From Microbulbifer bruguierae (GTDB lineage Bacteria; Pseudomonadota; Gammaproteobacteria; Pseudomonadales; Cellvibrionaceae), in NCBI RefSeq assembly GCF_029869925.1, contig NZ_CP118605.1, forward strand, positions 2,366,501 through 2,430,500: 64,000 nucleotides of DNA. The letters run 5' to 3'. Numbering within the stretch: position 1 is the first letter of the stretch; every line of letters begins with the position of its first letter. The translations under genes were made by a program, and so were the position numbers. Shown one piece after another: positions 57,608 to 64,000 of the stretch. The notes beneath the pieces are model-generated. The model had not been told where the DNA came from. It searched no databases and saw only the letters and a program-made list of their open reading frames with translations.

Positions 57608-59071
57608 TCACAAACCGAGATCTTTCCAGATTTCATCTATTTTTCTTGTGACTTCCGGGTCTTTGACAATCGGCCTGCCCCACTCTCTGGTCGTTTCCCC
57701 TTCCCATTTATTGGTGGCGTCGAAACCGATTTTTGAGCCGAGGCCAGATACCGGAGAGGCAAAATCGAGATAATCGATAGGTGTGTTTTCCACCATGACG
57801 GTATCCCGCGCAGGGTCCATTCGGGTGGTCATGGCCCAGATCACGTCGTTCCAGTCCCGCGCATTGACGTCGTCGTCGGTGACGATGACGAACTTGGTAT
57901 ACATGAATTGTCGCAGGAAGGACCACACTCCCATCATCACGCGCTTGGCGTGCCCCGGGTACTGCTTCTTCATGGTGACCACCGCGAGGCGGTAGGAGCA
58001 GCCCTCTGGCGGAAGGTAGAAATCGACGATCTCCGGGAATTGTTTGCGCAGAATCGGCACGAAGACTTCGTTCAGTGCTTCACCGAGTACCGCTGGTTCA
58101 TCGGGTGGGCGGCCGGTATAGGTGCTGTGGTAGATGGGATCTTTGCGGTGGGTGATCTTCTCGACGGTGAACACCGGGAAGCGGTCCACTTCGTTGTAGT
58201 AGCCGGTGTGATCCCCGTAGGGTCCTTCATCAGCCATATCTTCGGGGTAAATAAATCCCTCGAGTACGTATTCGGCGCTGGCGGGTACCTGAAGGTTGCT
58301 GAGGCGGGCCTCGGCAACTTCGGTTTTGCCGCCGCGCAGCAGGCCGGCAAAGGCGTATTCTGACAGCGTATCGGGCACCGGGGTAACCGCGCCGAGAATT
58401 GTCGCAGGATCGGCGCCGAGGGCGACAGCCACCGGGAACGGCTCGCCGGGAAAGCTCTGCTGCCATTCGCGGTAATCCAGTGCACCGCCACGGTGGGAAA
58501 GCCAGCGCATGATCAGGCGGTTTTTGCCGATCAGCTGCATGCGGTAGATACCGAGGTTCTGGCGCTTCTTTTCCGGGCCGCGGGTAATTACCAGAGGCCA
58601 GGTGACCAGCGGCGCGGCATCGCCGGGCCAGCAGGTCTGGATCGGCAGTTTGTTGAGGTCGATGGCATCGACGTCCAGCTCAATCTGCTGGCTGGCGGCC
58701 TTGCTCACCACCTTCGGCCCCATGTTCATAACCTGTTTGAAAATGGGCAGCTTTTCCCAGGCGTCCTTCAGGCCCTCCGGGGGCTGGGGCTCCTTGAGGA
58801 ACGCGAGCAGCTCGCCCACTTCCCGTAATTCTGCAACGGACTCACGCCCCATACCGAGGGCGACACGTTCGGACGTGCCGAACAGATTGGCGAGTACCGG
58901 GGTGTCGTAGCCGGTGGGATTTTCAAACAACAACGCTGGGCCGCCGGCACGCAGTACACGGTCGGCAATTTCAGTCATTTCCAGGTAGGGGCTGACGGGG
59001 TGTTTGATACGTTTCAGTAGGCCGCGCTTTTCCAACAACTGGATAAAGTCGCGCAGGTCTTTGTATTTCAT
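57608..59071 (-). CDS. ubiD: 3-octaprenyl-4-hydroxybenzoate carboxy-lyase UbiD
   Basis: UbiD decarboxylates the prenylated hydroxybenzoate intermediate of ubiquinone synthesis using prenylated FMN supplied by UbiX. The typical features are the N-terminal [17 protein letters not shown] and the prFMN/metal-binding region [18 protein letters not shown] with [11 protein letters not shown] Glu-rich stretch [17 protein letters not shown] holds the catalytic acids. The length of 487 matches E. coli UbiD (497). The ATG follows AGGAAACCG. In Pseudomonas ubiD also lies close to rho and trxA; here an RRM gene is between them. Confidence 0.96.
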   Translation of the reverse strand: MKYKDLRDFIQLLEKRGLLKRIKHPVSPYLEMTEIADRVLRAGGPALLFENPTGYDTPVLANLFGTSERVALGMGRESVAELREVGELLAFLKEPQPPEGLKDAWEKLPIFKQVMNMGPKVVSKAASQQIELDVDAIDLNKLPIQTCWPGDAAPLVTWPLVITRGPEKKRQNLGIYRMQLIGKNRLIMRWLSHRGGALDYREWQQSFPGEPFPVAVALGADPATILGAVTPVPDTLSEYAFAGLLRGGKTEVAEARLSNLQVPASAEYVLEGFIYPEDMADEGPYGDHTGYYNEVDRFPVFTVEKITHRKDPIYHSTYTGRPPDEPAVLGEALNEVFVPILRKQFPEIVDFYLPPEGCSYRLAVVTMKKQYPGHAKRVMMGVWSFLRQFMYTKFVIVTDDDVNARDWNDVIWAMTTRMDPARDTVMVENTPIDYLDFASPVSGLGSKIGFDATNKWEGETTREWGRPIVKDPEVTRKIDEIWKDLGL

Positions 59072-59208
59072 CGGTTTCCTGGCTGTGGACCATATGGCGG
59101 AGACTGGTCGGCCAGTGTAAAGCAGTCAGCAGGAAATGGGGAATTTGCACCACACCAGATCGGCGGGTAGAGCGGGAGAAGGGAGAGCCTGAGAGCGGCG
59201 AGAGCCCG

Positions 59209-59236
59209 ACAACAACCCGCAGCAATGCTGCGGGCT
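59209..59236 (-). terminator. Intrinsic terminator of the RRM gene
   Basis: On the minus strand CCCGCAGC pairs with GCTGCGGG around three bases and runs into TTGTTGT. It lies about 25 bp past the RRM stop. Confidence 0.75.
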
Positions 59237-59262
59237 GCCTTGCTTCTAGGTGACGCTAGGTC

Positions 59263-59544
59263 TTAGAAGCGGGGACGACGCGGGCGGTCGCCGCCACGGT
59301 CTTCGCGCGGCTTGGCTTCGTTAACACGGATGTTACGGCCAGACAGCGGCTTGTCATTCATTTCTTCGATTGCCTTACGCGCTTCGTCGTCGTTCGGCAT
59401 TTCTACGAAACCAAAACCTTTAGAACGGCCAGTTTCCCGGTCAGTGATTACAGTAGCCCGGGAGATTTCACCGAACGCACCAAATGCTTCGTGCAGATCG
59501 TCAGAGGTAACGCCGTAGGCCAGATTTCCGATATAGATATTCAC
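59263..59544 (-). CDS. Small RRM RNA-binding protein
   Basis: The 93-residue protein is one RNA-recognition motif. RNP2 is IYIGNL at residues 3-8 and RNP1 is KGFGFVEM (about 42-49). A short Arg/Gly/Asp-rich tail follows (REDRGGDRPRRPRF). Such proteins are cold- or stress-linked RNA chaperones in cyanobacteria and many proteobacteria; that use here is inferred. The gene has its own sigma-70 promoter (59709-59737) and a ~158-nt leader with several hairpins, which suggests control at the RNA level. It ends at a good intrinsic terminator. Confidence 0.93.
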   Translation of the reverse strand: MNIYIGNLAYGVTSDDLHEAFGAFGEISRATVITDRETGRSKGFGFVEMPNDDEARKAIEEMNDKPLSGRNIRVNEAKPREDRGGDRPRRPRF

Positions 59545-59702
59545 TAAAATGTCTCACATGAGTCAGTGGGCTGTCGGTCGATTCACAAATGAGTAACCAG
59601 CACCACCACGTTACTCGTCTGAGATTGGTCCAGATTCAGTCGACTTCCCAGTCGCCTGAGACCAATTCGGTCAGCGCTGGACATTGGTTCAGCGCCACAA
59701 TG
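59545..59702 (-). promoter_or_regulatory. Structured 5' leader of the RRM gene
   Basis: Reading the transcript direction, GCGCTG/CAGCGC stems (59695-59690 with 59679-59674) come first. ATTGGTC/GACCAAT (59666-59660 with 59630-59624) encloses CGACT/AGTCG (59654-59641). A GAGTAAC/GTTACTC stem (59616-59610 with 59597-59591) follows. The set resembles leaders that change fold with temperature or protein binding. Function is inferred. Confidence 0.55.
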
Positions 59703-59708
59703 TTGGCC

Positions 59709-59737
59709 TTTATATGCTTAACGCCAAGCCGTTTCAA
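59709..59737 (-). promoter_or_regulatory. Sigma-70 promoter of the RRM gene
   Basis: On the minus strand TTGAAA (59737-59732) and TATAAA (59714-59709) are separated by exactly 17 bp. Transcription would begin near 59702, just before the first leader hairpin. Confidence 0.75.
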
Positions 59738-59796
59738 CAGATTTCGGCGCAATTTCACGCCTTATTTGTCCTATTGCAACATTCATCCACAGAATG

Positions 59797-59829
59797 CAAA
59801 AAAGGCTGACAACTATCGTCAGCCTTTAT
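59797..59829 (-). terminator. Intrinsic terminator of rho
   Basis: On the minus strand AAAGGCTGAC pairs with GTCAGCCTTT around seven bases, then T residues follow. It lies 15 bp after the rho stop. Confidence 0.88.
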
Positions 59830-59841
59830 TCAGTTGGGGAA

Positions 59842-61101
59842 TTATTTCCGTTTCATGGACAGGAAGAACTCGTCATTGGTTTTGAAATCCTTCAACTTGT
59901 CGATGAGGAATTCGGTCGCCGCCAGGTCTTCCATATCGTGCAGCAACTTGCGCAGGATCCATACTCGCTGCAATTCGCCTTCCGGCATCAGCAACTCTTC
60001 GCGGCGAGTACCGGAGCGACGTACGTTGATGGCCGGATAGACACGCTTCTCCGCGATCTTGCGGTCCAGCTGCAGCTCCATGTTACCGGTGCCCTTGAAC
60101 TCCTCGAAGATCACCTCATCCATTTTGGAGCCGGTATCGACCAGCGCAGTAGCGATAATGGACAGGCTACCGCCCTCCTCGATGTTACGCGCTGCACCAA
60201 AGAAGCGCTTGGGGCGCTCCAGGGCGTGGGCGTCCACACCACCGGTCAGCACCTTGCCGGAGCTGGGTACCGTGGTGTTGTAGGCGCGCGCCAGACGGGT
60301 GATAGAGTCGAGCAGGATCACCACGTCTTTCTTGTGTTCTACCAGGCGCTTGGCCTTCTCAATCACCATCTCCGCAACCTGCACGTGACGCGCCGGCGGC
60401 TCGTCGAACGTAGACGCAACCACCTCACCGCGCACGGAGCGCTGCATCTCGGTAACCTCTTCCGGACGCTCATCGATCAGCAGAACAATCAGATGACATT
60501 CCGGGTTGTTGCGGGTGATGGCCTGGGCCATGTTCTGCAACATGATGGTTTTACCGGCCTTGGGCGGTGCCACGATCAGACCGCGCTGGCCTTTGCCGAT
60601 TGGGGCAATCAGATCGATGATACGGCCGATAAGGTCTTCGGAGGAGCCGTTTCCGCACTCGAGGGTGAGGCGATCATTGGGAAACAGCGGGGTAAGGTTT
60701 TCGAACAGGATCTTGTTGCGAGCATTTTCCGGTTTGTCGAAGTTGATGTCGCTGACTTTCAGCAGTGCGAAGTAGCGTTCACCTTCTTTCGGCGGGCGGA
60801 TCTTGCCGGAAATGGAGTCACCGGTGCGCAGATTGAAGCGGCGAATTTGGCTGGGAGAAACGTAAATATCATCGGGGCCGGCGAGGTAGGAAGAGTCGGC
60901 AGATCGCAAAAAGCCGAATCCATCCTGAAGAATTTCCAGTACACCCTCGCCGTAGATGTCTTCACCGCTTTTGGCATGGCGCTTCAGGATATTGAAAATA
61001 ATGTCCTGCTTGCGCGAGCGGGCGAGGTTTTCAAGGCCCATGCCCTTGGCTATTTCAATCAGTTCTTCAATGGGTTTGGTTTTTAATTCAGAAAGATTCA
61101 T
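59842..61101 (-). CDS. rho: Transcription termination factor Rho
   Basis: Rho is the hexameric RNA translocase that ends untranslated transcripts. Its 419 residues equal the E. coli length. The N-terminal helix bundle ([20 protein letters not shown]) and the RNA-binding cold-shock-like fold ([22 protein letters not shown]) come first. The ATPase domain has Walker A APPKAGKT (about 178-185), Walker [11 protein letters not shown] and the Q-loop/R-loop region [13 protein letters not shown] long leader with its own promoter precedes it, as expected for an autoregulated rho gene. trxA is upstream, the common enterobacterial and pseudomonad order. Confidence 0.98.
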   Translation of the reverse strand: MNLSELKTKPIEELIEIAKGMGLENLARSRKQDIIFNILKRHAKSGEDIYGEGVLEILQDGFGFLRSADSSYLAGPDDIYVSPSQIRRFNLRTGDSISGKIRPPKEGERYFALLKVSDINFDKPENARNKILFENLTPLFPNDRLTLECGNGSSEDLIGRIIDLIAPIGKGQRGLIVAPPKAGKTIMLQNMAQAITRNNPECHLIVLLIDERPEEVTEMQRSVRGEVVASTFDEPPARHVQVAEMVIEKAKRLVEHKKDVVILLDSITRLARAYNTTVPSSGKVLTGGVDAHALERPKRFFGAARNIEEGGSLSIIATALVDTGSKMDEVIFEEFKGTGNMELQLDRKIAEKRVYPAINVRRSGTRREELLMPEGELQRVWILRKLLHDMEDLAATEFLIDKLKDFKTNDEFFLSMKRK

Positions 61102-61412
61102 ACCAATTGCTTTATTAAGGTTTCTTCTATCAGTTGGTGCGGACGCACCGGAAATTTATGCGGGGGGAGTTGCAAGCTCGATGTTGATACAGCCCGTAAC
61201 GGATTGCCGACGGACAAACTGACCAAACGCAATTCTTCACTCGCTGAAAAACACCACTCACCAGGTAACGGATTAACGTTTGCATTGGCAAGCCGATATC
61301 GGCCTGGGTGCCTGGAGAGATGTTCAACTTGAGGAGTTTGCGCCGGAGAGGCTGTGTCGACAGCGGGGTTGGCGACTTGGCTCAGGTCTGTACTGAACAG
61401 TTAATTTGATTA
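61102..61412 (-). promoter_or_regulatory. Long untranslated leader of rho
   Basis: About 310 nt lie between the predicted rho start of transcription and the ATG. No convincing leader peptide is seen; a 65-codon frame (61130-61327) starts at a TTG without a ribosome-binding site. Rho is known to terminate in its own leader in E. coli; the same is likely here. Confidence 0.45.
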
Positions 61413-61418
61413 ATAGGC

Positions 61419-61446
61419 AGTATAACGGCAGTTTGACATCCTGCAA
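61419..61446 (-). promoter_or_regulatory. Sigma-70 promoter of rho
   Basis: On the minus strand TTGCAG (61446-61441) is followed after 16 bp by TATACT (61424-61419). It lies downstream of the trxA terminator hairpin. Confidence 0.6.
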
Positions 61447-61517
61447 GGGCTATTTAGCACGCTTGAGGCGCCTTGTTGGGCGCAATAGCCAGTCATACCC
61501 AGAAGCCCACAACGACG

Positions 61518-61540
61518 AAGGGCGCCCGCTGGCGCCCCTC
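61518..61540 (-). terminator. GC-rich hairpin after trxA
   Basis: On the minus strand GGGCGCC pairs with GGCGCCC over a short loop, immediately after the trxA stop. The following sequence is only mildly T-rich, so termination may be incomplete. Confidence 0.5.
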
Positions 61541-61547
61541 ACTGGAA

Positions 61548-61874
61548 TCAGATCTGGCTGTCGATGAACTCGGTCAGCTGGGCACGGGACAGAGCGCCCA
61601 CTTTAGTGCCTTCCACATTGCCGCCCTTGAACAGCAGCAGGGTAGGAATGCCGCGCACGTTGTACTTGGCTGCGGATTCTTTGTTGGAATCCACGTCGAC
61701 TTTGACGATTTTCAGCTTTTCGCCGTAGTGACCCGCCAGATCTTCCAGTACCGGGGCGATCATCTTGCAGGGGCCACACCACTGCGCCCAGAAGTCGACC
61801 AGTACCGGGCCATCCGCCTTGAGTACTTCGGCTTCAAATTCTGCATCTGTAATGTTGACGATGTTCGCGCTCAT
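61548..61874 (-). CDS. trxA: Thioredoxin TrxA
   Basis: This is a 108-residue thioredoxin with the active site WCGPC (W32-C36) in [16 protein letters not shown], the cis-Pro loop [10 protein letters not shown] and Lys/Gly residues GALSRAQL near the end. It reduces ribonucleotide reductase, methionine sulfoxide reductases and others, and is recharged by TrxB. The ATG at 61874 follows AGGAAAGCAAT; the frame upstream is not thioredoxin. It has a sigma-70 promoter 50-80 bp upstream. rho is next on the strand. Confidence 0.97.
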   Translation of the reverse strand: MSANIVNITDAEFEAEVLKADGPVLVDFWAQWCGPCKMIAPVLEDLAGHYGEKLKIVKVDVDSNKESAAKYNVRGIPTLLLFKGGNVEGTKVGALSRAQLTEFIDSQI

Positions 61875-61925
61875 ATTGCTTTCCTGTGGTTCTATGTCTT
61901 CAGCCTGGGGGCCGTGCTGGCACAC

Positions 61926-61954
61926 ATAATAAGTAGCGCCCGCTGGCCCCGCAA
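61926..61954 (-). promoter_or_regulatory. Sigma-70 promoter of trxA
   Basis: On the minus strand TTGCGG (61954-61949) and TATTAT (61931-61926) are 17 bp apart. The leader would be about 45 nt. Confidence 0.6.
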
Positions 61955-62022
61955 GGCAAATGCTGTCGCCGTTATCGGCATTCCCCCTGTATTGGGGCGA
62001 GCAGGCGCGGATTCAAGCCCGC

Positions 62023-63249
62023 TCAGTCCCGCGGTAGAAACCGCTGCAGGATTTCGTCTATATAGTCATATCCGAATTGGCTGGTAGTAATTCGGGGCCC
62101 CAGGGGCTCCACCAGCTCCATAGCCCGCAGACTCCGCCACTCGCGCTCGAGCACGGCCAATGGCAAGCCGGTATAGGCGGAGAAGGTTTCCACCTCGACG
62201 CCCCCCTCCAGCCGCAGGGCATTCATCAGAAACTCCACGGGCAGCTCCGCCATCGCTACCGGGCTGGTTTTGGGCAATGGGAACGCCTCACCGCCATCGC
62301 CCGAGCCCGTAGACAGCCCCAGGGATAAATAATCCCGGGGGGTGCGGGTGCGCTGGGTACGGATAATCTGCCCGATGTCCGGAAGGGTAAATTTGCCGTG
62401 GGCACCTGCTCCAACACCGATGTAATCTGCAAATGACCAGTAATTGAGGTTGTGCCGGGAGGCCCGTCCCGCGCGGCCGTAGGCGGAGACTTCATAGCGC
62501 GCATAGCCGGCATCACCGAGATACGCTCTGCCCGCGCGCTGGATTGCTGCGATCTGTGCCGAGCCCGGAGTAACCGGAGGTGCGGAGTAAAACGCAGTGT
62601 TCGGCTCGATGGTCAACTGATACCACGAGATATGCTCCACACCCAGCTCCACCGCGCGCTGTAAATCCTTCAGCGCATCGGCTTCCGTCTGTCCCGGCAG
62701 GCCGTGCATCAGGTCGATATTGATATTGCTAAAACCCGCGGCACGAGCCTGGGTAGCCGCAACTTCCGCCTCTGGCCCGGTGTGGATACGCCCCAGATTT
62801 TGCAGCTGCAGCGGATCGAAACTCTGCACACCGATGGACAGACGATTGATTCCCGCACTGTGGTAACCGGCAAATTTCGCCTGCTCAAAGGTGCCAGGAT
62901 TGGCTTCCAGGGTAATTTCAATTCCATCCTGGAAGCCGATCAGCGCTTCGGCAAGGTCGAGAATACGGCCGATCGCTACGGGAGAGAACAGACTCGGTGT
63001 CCCGCCACCGAAAAAGATCGAGCCTAGCCTGCGCCCCTGAACCCACGGCAACTGGCTGCGCAGGTCACGCTCCAGTTGGTCCACGTACTCTGCCTCGGGC
63101 ACATGGTTGCCCGCGGGTTCGCTGCCGATAGCGTGGCGGGTGGTCACATGGGTGCCCGGAGTGACCTCGTGAGAGTTGAAGTCGCAGTAGGGGCATTTGC
63201 GCACGCACCAGGGGATGTGCACATACAGGCTAAGTGGTGGCAGCCTCAT
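62023..63249 (-). CDS. hemW: Radical-SAM haem chaperone HemW
   Basis: HemW carries a radical-SAM [4Fe-4S] cluster on C15, C19 and C22 (PWCVRKCPYCDFNSH) and delivers haem to respiratory enzymes. It was long misnamed as an oxygen-independent coproporphyrinogen oxidase. The family CX3CX2C spacing without the extra Cys of HemN supports HemW. GGGTPSLF and EANPGTFE are the next radical-SAM motifs. I chose the ATG at 63249 (MRLPPLSLYVHIPWC), which matches family N-termini and follows GAGG at eight bases; a GTG 15 codons upstream is possible. It lies shortly after rdgB, the usual pair. Confidence 0.94.
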   Translation of the reverse strand: MRLPPLSLYVHIPWCVRKCPYCDFNSHEVTPGTHVTTRHAIGSEPAGNHVPEAEYVDQLERDLRSQLPWVQGRRLGSIFFGGGTPSLFSPVAIGRILDLAEALIGFQDGIEITLEANPGTFEQAKFAGYHSAGINRLSIGVQSFDPLQLQNLGRIHTGPEAEVAATQARAAGFSNINIDLMHGLPGQTEADALKDLQRAVELGVEHISWYQLTIEPNTAFYSAPPVTPGSAQIAAIQRAGRAYLGDAGYARYEVSAYGRAGRASRHNLNYWSFADYIGVGAGAHGKFTLPDIGQIIRTQRTRTPRDYLSLGLSTGSGDGGEAFPLPKTSPVAMAELPVEFLMNALRLEGGVEVETFSAYTGLPLAVLEREWRSLRAMELVEPLGPRITTSQFGYDYIDEILQRFLPRD

Positions 63250-63302
63250 CAGGGAGGCCTCAGTATTGGATAGCGCCGTTACGGGTGTATTCACGGTAAG
63301 GC

Positions 63303-63944
63303 TCAGATCAGCGTCTTGCCGGTTTCCACGTGCTGCTGTTCCGGAAGCACCATTTCTTCATGCCACAACTGTTCGAATTTCTTCACCGCCTGTGCGCGGT
63401 GGCTCAAGCGGTTTTTTACTGTGCGGGGCAGTTGCGCCGACGTCAGTTTTTCTGTGGCCACATAGAATAGCGGATCGTAACCAAAGCCCTGATCGCCCGC
63501 CGCACGGGTAAGAATCGTTCCCTGCCAGCGCGCGCTGCACACCAACGGTACCGGGTCATCCGGGGTGCGCACAAAGGCCAGTGCACAGTGGAAGCTCGCG
63601 CTTCGCTTCTCCAGCGGCACGCCTTCCAGTGCGTCGAGCAATTTCTGGTTGTTGTCCTCATCGCTCGCACCCGGGCCAGCATAACGGGCAGAGTAAATCC
63701 CCGGAGCACCACCAAGCACATCCACTGCCAGTCCGGAATCGTCCGCCAGTGCCGGCAAGCCACTGGCACGACTGGCATGGCGCGCCTTGATCAAGGCATT
63801 TTCTATAAAGCTGAGCCCGGTTTCTTCCGCTTCCTCATCCACAAATTCCGACTGTGGCAGCACCGCGATCTGCCAGCCGGCAAACAGCTCGGAAAATTCT
63901 TTCAGCTTGCCCGCATTGCCGCTGGCGAGAACAATCTTGTCCAT
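63303..63944 (-). CDS. rdgB: RdgB/HAM1 non-canonical purine NTP pyrophosphatase
   Basis: RdgB hydrolyses dITP, ITP and XTP to keep them out of DNA and RNA. The N-terminal ASGNAGKLKEF binds the triphosphate. ETGLSFIENALIKARHAS, ALADDSGLAVDVLGG with the metal Asp residues, GFGYDPLFYV and the C-terminal SHRAQA complete the signature. At 213 residues it is slightly longer than E. coli (197), with a tail after the SHRAQA motif. The ATG at 63944 gives MDKIVLASGN, the normal start. It is first in an rdgB-hemW pair. Confidence 0.96.
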   Translation of the reverse strand: MDKIVLASGNAGKLKEFSELFAGWQIAVLPQSEFVDEEAEETGLSFIENALIKARHASRASGLPALADDSGLAVDVLGGAPGIYSARYAGPGASDEDNNQKLLDALEGVPLEKRSASFHCALAFVRTPDDPVPLVCSARWQGTILTRAAGDQGFGYDPLFYVATEKLTSAQLPRTVKNRLSHRAQAVKKFEQLWHEEMVLPEQQHVETGKTLI

Positions 63945-64000
63945 AGTGAATATTTTTGGTTTACCAATAAAAAACAGCGAGCGTAGAGGCCCGCTGATTG

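Noticed and set aside
61130..61327. 65-codon frame in the rho leader, considered as a leader peptide
   Set aside because: It starts at TTG with no ribosome-binding site and does not resemble known rho leader peptides.

Overview
The window looks like a chromosomal segment of a free-living, probably marine gammaproteobacterium related to Microbulbifer/Cellvibrionales. That placement is inference from gene order and protein style; no rRNA or marker gene is present to settle it. Gene density is high, almost every gene is a recognisable chromosomal family, and several blocks keep the gene order I remember from Pseudomonas aeruginosa. I see no tRNA, rRNA, CRISPR array, prophage or insertion sequence.

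Layout. (1) 1-10.7 kb: mutL-amiB-tsaE-nnr on the minus strand, then queG, orn, rsgA, a RhdA-type rhodanese, psd and an MFS permease. The spacers here hold four copies of an intergenic repeat whose paired arms covary between copies. (2) 10.8-18.6 kb: a degenerate HD-GYP protein, hemE, and an insertion of a LuxR-type regulator, a TonB-dependent receptor and an NhaC-type antiporter, with palindromes and direct repeats in the spacer. (3) 18.6-34.5 kb: gltBD, aroB-aroK, the type IV pilus operon pilMNOPQ and the divergent class A penicillin-binding protein mrcA. (4) 34.6-45.7 kb: the Pil-Chp chemosensory system (pilG, pilH, pilI, pilJ, chpA, chpC) without pilK and chpB. (5) 46.1-54.1 kb: gshB, a tonB3-like gene, yqgE, ruvX and the haem genes hemC-hemD-hemX-hemY. 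(6) 54.3-57.5 kb: a visibly AT-richer accessory patch with an FkbM methyltransferase, a small secreted protein, a flavin-split-barrel protein and a membrane protein. (7) 57.6-64 kb: ubiD, an RRM protein with a structured leader, rho, trxA, hemW and rdgB.

How they work together. PilMNOPQ is the alignment complex and secretin of the type IV pilus, and the Pil-Chp genes form the array that steers twitching and surface sensing. HemC, D, E, X, Y and W serve tetrapyrrole synthesis or haem handling. AmiB, PBP1a, Psd and the shikimate enzymes AroB/AroK are envelope and precursor functions.

The most notable object is the four-copy repeat at 458-602, 640-754, 5543-5700 and 8363-8478. Each copy has 29-nt outer arms that pair with each other, although the arm sequence differs between copies; one arm column shows all four bases. 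Inside are one or two hairpins that also covary. A conserved block, GCTGACGAAG, lies exactly 19 nt upstream of the arm in three copies, and GCCA follows the element in all four. This is what selection or copying of a folded nucleic acid would leave.
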